The translations under genes were made by a program, and so were the position numbers. The notes under the pieces were generated by a model. The model was not told where the DNA came from. It saw only the letters and a list, made by a program, of their open reading frames with translations, and searched no databases. From positions 1 to 64,000 of the forward strand of contig CAVOGV010000031.1 of assembly GCA_963695445.1 (NCBI GenBank): 64,000 bases of DNA, read 5' to 3'. Numbering within the stretch: position 1 is the first letter of the stretch; each line of letters opens with the position of its first letter. The DNA comes from Thiohalocapsa sp963695445 (GTDB lineage: Bacteria; Pseudomonadota; Gammaproteobacteria; Chromatiales; Chromatiaceae). Shown here in pieces: positions 60,060 through 64,000 of the stretch.

Positions 60060-61640
60060 TTATGGACCTTCTCTCTGACCACCGCCCGCACTTTCGGCCA
60101 ACCGGTCTTCGGCCATCTGCTTGAGTGCGAGCCGGTCGACCTTTCCAGTTGTGTTCAGCGGCATCTCATCGAGCATGACAATCACCTCCGGCGCTTTGTA
60201 GCCGACCCGCTCGCGGGCAAAGCCAATCAACTCGGTACTCGTCGGTCGCTTCGCGCCCAGTTTGAACGTCACGAAAGCACAGACATTCTCCCCATGCACC
60301 AGATCATGTATTCCAACAACGCCAACCATATCGACCGCCGGGTGCTCTGCAACGGCTTCCTCCACCTCTTGCGGGCAAATGTTCGACCCATCGTGGACGA
60401 TGATTTGCTTCTTGCGACCACAAAACCAAAGGTACCCATCCCCATCCACCCGCATCACGTCTCCGGTATCCAGCCAACCATCCACGATCGTCTCTTCCGT
60501 CGCCTCTCGATTGTGCCAGTACCCGATGGTGTTTCCCGGCGAGCGAACCCACACCCGTCCTTCCGTTGCAACCGGCACCTCGGCCCCGGCATCATCGCGA
60601 AGCGACATCGCATAGCCAGGGCAAGGCTTGCCAATCGAGCCGAGTCGATTCTCGCCGGACGGCGGATTAAGCGTCGCCGGACCGATCTCCGTCATGCCCC
60701 AGCTCTCGTCAACCGGGAGGCCGGACAAGTCGGTAAACTCGCGCTCCAGTTCCCGCGAGACCTTGTCTCCGCCGGAAAAACACAGCCGAAGCGAAGAAAA
60801 ATCTTTCGCATCCAGGTCATGGTCACGGATGAGGGCGATCAGCGCCGCAGGCAGCATCCACAAGACCGTGGGGCGGAACTCCCGCAGCAGCGGCAGCATC
60901 TCGGGGCCGTCGCTGCACCGCGGGATGACCAGTCGGGCACCCGCCGCCAGCGTGCAAAGCCCAAAGAGCGATCCTCCGATGTGCGAAAATGACGCCCCCG
61001 GAAGCAGCGTGTCCGCCGCCGTGAGTTCCATGGCCTGACTATTCGCTGCCATCATCCAACCGAAGGTTCGCTGTGTATGAGTCACCCCTTTCGGCTTACC
61101 CGTGCTGCCGGAGGTGAAATAGATAAACGCAGGGGCATCGATATCCGGTGCGGGTAGCGCTACCTCGGGCGGACCTTGCGCCAACAGCCGTTCAAAAACG
61201 AGCCCGGATCTGCCCTCGGCCTCGTATCGAATCACGCCAAGCGGAAGCTGGCTGCCCAATCTGCTCGCCGCAACGTCTGCGTCACGCTCGGCATGATGCA
61301 ACAGCAAAGACGCTCCGCTCACTTCCAGGGCGTGATCAATCTCCGGAGGCATATACCGATAATTCAACGGTGTCGCCACCAAGCTCGCTTTCAGACAGGC
61401 AAGATAGTGAATGACAAGCGCCGGACGGTTGGGCATCAACGTCGCCACACGATCGCCCGGTTTCAAACCGAGCGCCAAATACCGGGCCGCCAACCGGGTA
61501 CTGCTCTCCTCAAGCTGTCGCCAACTCAATTGCGTCTCGGCGGATACCAGGGCCAGATCATCCGGCTTGGTCTTGAGCCCAATCCCCAGGAAATCGTCGA
61601 CGCGATTGGGTTCCGTGAGTGACGGTCCAGCGATAGGCAT
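60060..61640 (-). CDS. AMP-dependent acyl-CoA synthetase/ligase (ANL superfamily)
   Basis: 526 residues, adenylate-forming enzyme. P-loop IYFTSGSTGKPKGVTHTQRT (A3-like), ATP region DESWGMTEIGPATLNPPSGE, hinge GWLDTGDVMRVDGDGYLWFCGRK, and catalytic C-terminal lysine in PLNTTGKVDRLALKQM. Substrate (fatty acid or other carboxylate) cannot be predicted. The frame is open for about 35 codons upstream of the ATG at 61640, reading NGIAILCGRNRDLPYPEVNR, without an obvious start; I keep the ATG. Neighbours give no pathway hint. Confidence 0.92.
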   Translation of the reverse strand: MPIAGPSLTEPNRVDDFLGIGLKTKPDDLALVSAETQLSWRQLEESSTRLAARYLALGLKPGDRVATLMPNRPALVIHYLACLKASLVATPLNYRYMPPEIDHALEVSGASLLLHHAERDADVAASRLGSQLPLGVIRYEAEGRSGLVFERLLAQGPPEVALPAPDIDAPAFIYFTSGSTGKPKGVTHTQRTFGWMMAANSQAMELTAADTLLPGASFSHIGGSLFGLCTLAAGARLVIPRCSDGPEMLPLLREFRPTVLWMLPAALIALIRDHDLDAKDFSSLRLCFSGGDKVSRELEREFTDLSGLPVDESWGMTEIGPATLNPPSGENRLGSIGKPCPGYAMSLRDDAGAEVPVATEGRVWVRSPGNTIGYWHNREATEETIVDGWLDTGDVMRVDGDGYLWFCGRKKQIIVHDGSNICPQEVEEAVAEHPAVDMVGVVGIHDLVHGENVCAFVTFKLGAKRPTSTELIGFARERVGYKAPEVIVMLDEMPLNTTGKVDRLALKQMAEDRLAESAGGGQREGP

Positions 61641-62243
61641 GCGATTTACCTCGGGATAGGGCAGGTCGCGATTGCGGCCACAAAGAATGGCGATGCCGTT
61701 CTTTGCCGCCGTGAACGCGAGCGATTCGGGGTCGGTACCCTGGTGGGGCCGTCACAAAACGTGATGAGGGATGACGGCTGGGAATTTCACGCGCCGCTGC
61801 GCGTCCAGGGCCGCGTGAAACCTGAGGCTAGCGGGGGCTGGAAGATCGGTCAAGGCCCAACCACAGGGCTTACGTCCCTCGCGGCCGGCGCAAACGCGAG
61901 CTTTAGCGAGCGCTGGGACAAGATTGGGGCCGCAGCGCTAAGGCGCGGGACGGGGAGACTGCCCCGCTCGCGCAGGCGACGGCTTCCACTAGAGGCTACA
62001 CTGATCGCATCCGACGTTGGCCTCGGGCTGGCAAAGGAGGTCCCAGTCCGGCGCCGGAACATCGTTTTTGGCGAGAGGGCTGCGGGCACGATCCGGGTCT
62101 CCGTGATGCATGAGGTGACTCTCGCAATGTCCGCTCTGGGTTGTATTGCCGCCGTCGTTGTGCGCACAGCCAATGTCCGTTGTGGGTCGATACCCAACCT
62201 TTCCACCACGGCTCTCGCAGTGGCGGGAATGCGCTGCAATCGC
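61641..62243. other. No supported gene
   Basis: About 600 bp between the ligase and the HD-domain gene. The stretch near 61640-61735 on the minus strand reads GTDPESLAFTAAKNGIAIL and PYPEVNR and may be a decayed end of another gene, but no family is assigned. Other frames are shadows. Confidence 0.4.
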
Positions 62244-62891
62244 CTAAGAGGTGCTCGGCGAGGGTGGTACCCACTGCTTCGCTAGGATTCGGTGCACCAT
62301 CGGGATGAAGGTTGCGATGGGCTCGTTCGGATAGTCAGGATCGAAAGAGACCTCGTCGTACAGCGCGCAGAATTCAGCCGTGCGCGCGAAGCAAGGATGC
62401 TCCCGATAGGCGTCGCGGCCGTTTGGGTCCACCCCGACCCTGGCACCGTAGTAATAGGTCTGAAACAGAGGATGGTGGAAGAGGGTCCAGTAGTTCGCCT
62501 CGCTGATGAAGGGACGCAGGATCGCCGCAATGACTTCCCCGTGATTCAACGGTCCGAGCGCTTCGCCGATGTCATGCAGCAGCGCGACGACAACATATTC
62601 CTCGTCGCGCCCGTCGCGCAATGCTCGGGTGGCCGCCTGCAACGAATGAGTCCGCCGATCCACCGGATAGGCCGCGTCGCCGCCGAGGCTATCGAGCAGA
62701 CCGAGCAGCAGACCTGGGAGCTGCTGGAGGTTGGTCTGGTGGACCTCTTGCAAGACGTCGTAGTCCGCACGCGTCATTTCGTCCATACGTCGGAAATGCA
62801 TGTGCCCAATGTCAGCGCTCGGTGCATCGAGCTCCCCGGCAGTCGAATCCTTGCGCCCTCTCGCCGTTTGGTCGCGATCAGCAGTACTCAT
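62244..62891 (-). CDS. HD-domain phosphohydrolase-like protein
   Basis: 215 residues. HD motif and metal-binding histidines: SLQAATRALRDGRDEEYVVV, ALLHDIGEALGPLNHGEVIA and FHHPLFQTYYYGAR. The arrangement resembles PhnZ-like HD-domain oxygenases and inositol-oxygenase relatives, but the substrate is unknown and a phosphonate role is unproved because no phn genes are present. Start at 62891 with poor ribosome site; a later start is possible (MHFRRMDEMTRADYDV). Frame intact. Confidence 0.82.
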   Translation of the reverse strand: MSTADRDQTARGRKDSTAGELDAPSADIGHMHFRRMDEMTRADYDVLQEVHQTNLQQLPGLLLGLLDSLGGDAAYPVDRRTHSLQAATRALRDGRDEEYVVVALLHDIGEALGPLNHGEVIAAILRPFISEANYWTLFHHPLFQTYYYGARVGVDPNGRDAYREHPCFARTAEFCALYDEVSFDPDYPNEPIATFIPMVHRILAKQWVPPSPSTS

Positions 62892-63133
62892 GTCTCACCC
62901 AACGTTGCCAAGTAACACGGTGGCTGACTGTAGGCGCGCGATCGGCTGTGATCAAGCCCGCTAGCGAGGTCACAACGCCTCTGTAGAACAGGAACAGCGC
63001 TACTTGTGTGAAAACACACAAATTACCCTGCCCCGCGTCAATGATTTCTCAGATTCCCCAATAAGCCGCTGTGACATTGATAAGCTCTGAGCCCTTCTCA
63101 AGTTGGGCCAGAGACACGGGGGTATCGATCGTG

Positions 63134-64000
63134 ATGCGACAGCGACAGAACATGCTGGTGGGGGATTCTCGGTGCCCGATTTCCTGTCCGGCGGCGCGGC
63201 GAACCGGATCTCTGCCCGAGGCGCCGGGTAGCGAACTGCTCGACCTGGCGGAGTCCGAGCAGCTGCAGCCTCGCCGCAAACCCGTAACTGCCGCGCTTGG
63301 GCTGCTACCCCTTGGGTTCTTTGTTGCTGCGGGCCTGGCGGCGGAGGAGGTCACCGAGCTGCAAGAGGTCGTCGTCACGGCGCCGTCGGCCGACCCGTTG
63401 CGAGTCGGTGCGCGGACCCTGACCCCGGCGCAGATCGCGCCGCAGCGCGCCCGCACCAGCGATACCGCGAGCCTGCTGACGGCGATCCCCGGCGTCAGCG
63501 TCTACGGCGCCGGCGGGGTGTCCAGTCTACCGTCGATCCGCGGCCTGGCGGATGATCGCCTGCGCACCAAGGTCGACGGCGTGGATCTGGTCGCCAGTTG
63601 TCCCAATCACATGAATTCGCCGCTCTCCTACATCGACCCGACGGCGGTGGAAAGCATCCAGGTCTACGCCGGCGTCACGCCGGTTAGCGTCGGCGGCGAC
63701 AGCATCGGCGGCAGCATCCTGGTGCAGTCGGCGGCACCGGCGTTCGCCGAGCCCGGAACGCAATTGACGACCGGGTCAGCCGGCGCCTTCTACCGCAGCA
63801 ATGGCAATAGCTGGGGCGGCAACCTGTCCGGCACCTATGCCACCGAGCGCCTGAGCATGAACTACACCGGCGCCTACGCCCAGTCCGACAACTATCGGGC
63901 CGGCAGCGATTTCAAGGACTACAGCTTCACCGGTCGGCTCGGTCATACCCTACCGCTGGACGAGGTCGGCTCGACCGCCTACGAAACCACCAATCAATCC
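63134..64000 (+). CDS. TonB-dependent outer-membrane copper receptor, OprC-like, 5' part
   Basis: Runs off the window end, so only about 289 residues are seen. Signal region RRKPVTAALGLLPLGFFVAA, TonB box-like EVTELQEVVVTAPSAD, plug domain TASLLTAIPGVSVYGAGGVS and SIRGLADDRLRTKVDGVDLV. Then ASCPNHMNSPLSYIDPTAVE; in OprC the copper site includes a Cys-x3-Met pair in the same place. Barrel strands follow. The annotated N-terminal 60 residues before the signal are unusual, so the true start may be internal. Imports copper in OprC; inference by motif here. Confidence 0.8.
   Translation, partial: MRQRQNMLVGDSRCPISCPAARRTGSLPEAPGSELLDLAESEQLQPRRKPVTAALGLLPLGFFVAAGLAAEEVTELQEVVVTAPSADPLRVGARTLTPAQIAPQRARTSDTASLLTAIPGVSVYGAGGVSSLPSIRGLADDRLRTKVDGVDLVASCPNHMNSPLSYIDPTAVESIQVYAGVTPVSVGGDSIGGSILVQSAAPAFAEPGTQLTTGSAGAFYRSNGNSWGGNLSGTYATERLSMNYTGAYAQSDNYRAGSDFKDYSFTGRLGHTLPLDEVGSTAYETTNQS

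Overview
This is a GC-rich, densely coded gammaproteobacterial chromosome segment. Gene content and order (rpe-gph-trpE, mtgA, MoxR/Bat cluster, class III ribonucleotide reductase, SoxC/SoxD-type sulfur oxidation genes, ProVWX plus an MscS-type channel) fit a halotolerant, sulfur-oxidising, facultatively anaerobic member near the Chromatiales. That placement is an inference; no rRNA or tRNA gene was seen. Many conserved genes carry single-base frame breaks. Every break I checked base by base is a +1 insertion outside a long homopolymer run, so most are probably sequencing or assembly errors, not gene death.

Layout. 0.7-5.6 kb: broken glutaminyl-peptide cyclotransferase, a large TPR protein like PrsT, and a truncated AAA-ATPase/PD-(D/E)XK pseudogene. 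5.6-14.5 kb: osmotic-stress block (proX, proW, proV, a porin, an MscS channel with cyclic-nucleotide-binding domain, YceI) with palindromic repeats and a 133-bp tandem repeat. 14.5-24.4 kb: alpha/beta-hydrolase lipoprotein, OmpR-type two-component system, DegP-type protease, DUF1269 and MarC membrane proteins, a GarR-type reductase and a 5'-truncated SLC13-type permease. 24.6-28.8 kb: anaerobic ribonucleotide reductase NrdD interrupted by a 313-residue LAGLIDADG intein, with its glycyl-radical segment in a separate downstream ORF that runs in frame into the NrdG activase. 29.7-37.6 kb (minus strand): moxR, DUF58, DUF4381, batA, batB-batC and batD. 37.8-43.6 kb: heme oxygenase, mtgA, rpe, gph, trpE, ferritin and a 32-residue Cys/Lys-rich protein. 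44.1-50.1 kb: RND efflux operon (outer-membrane factor, adaptor, permease) behind a remnant of an MFS pump. 50.1-54.1 kb: about 3.8 kb bounded by two 145-bp direct copies of the RND permease 3' end, holding two divergent secreted Cys-rich genes. 54.4-57.0 kb: Cys-rich periplasmic protein and soxC/soxD-type genes. 57.3-63.9 kb: mosaic stretch with an AT-richer cupin gene, a broken NHL-type gene, threonine ammonia-lyase, a perfect 50-bp palindrome, an acyl-CoA synthetase-like enzyme, an HD-domain protein and the start of an OprC-like copper TonB receptor.

The most notable structures are the intein-bearing split nrdD with a hairpin repeat at the split, the three-copy GTTGTC/GACAAC hairpin family, and the Cys-rich gene pair bracketed by duplicated permease ends.
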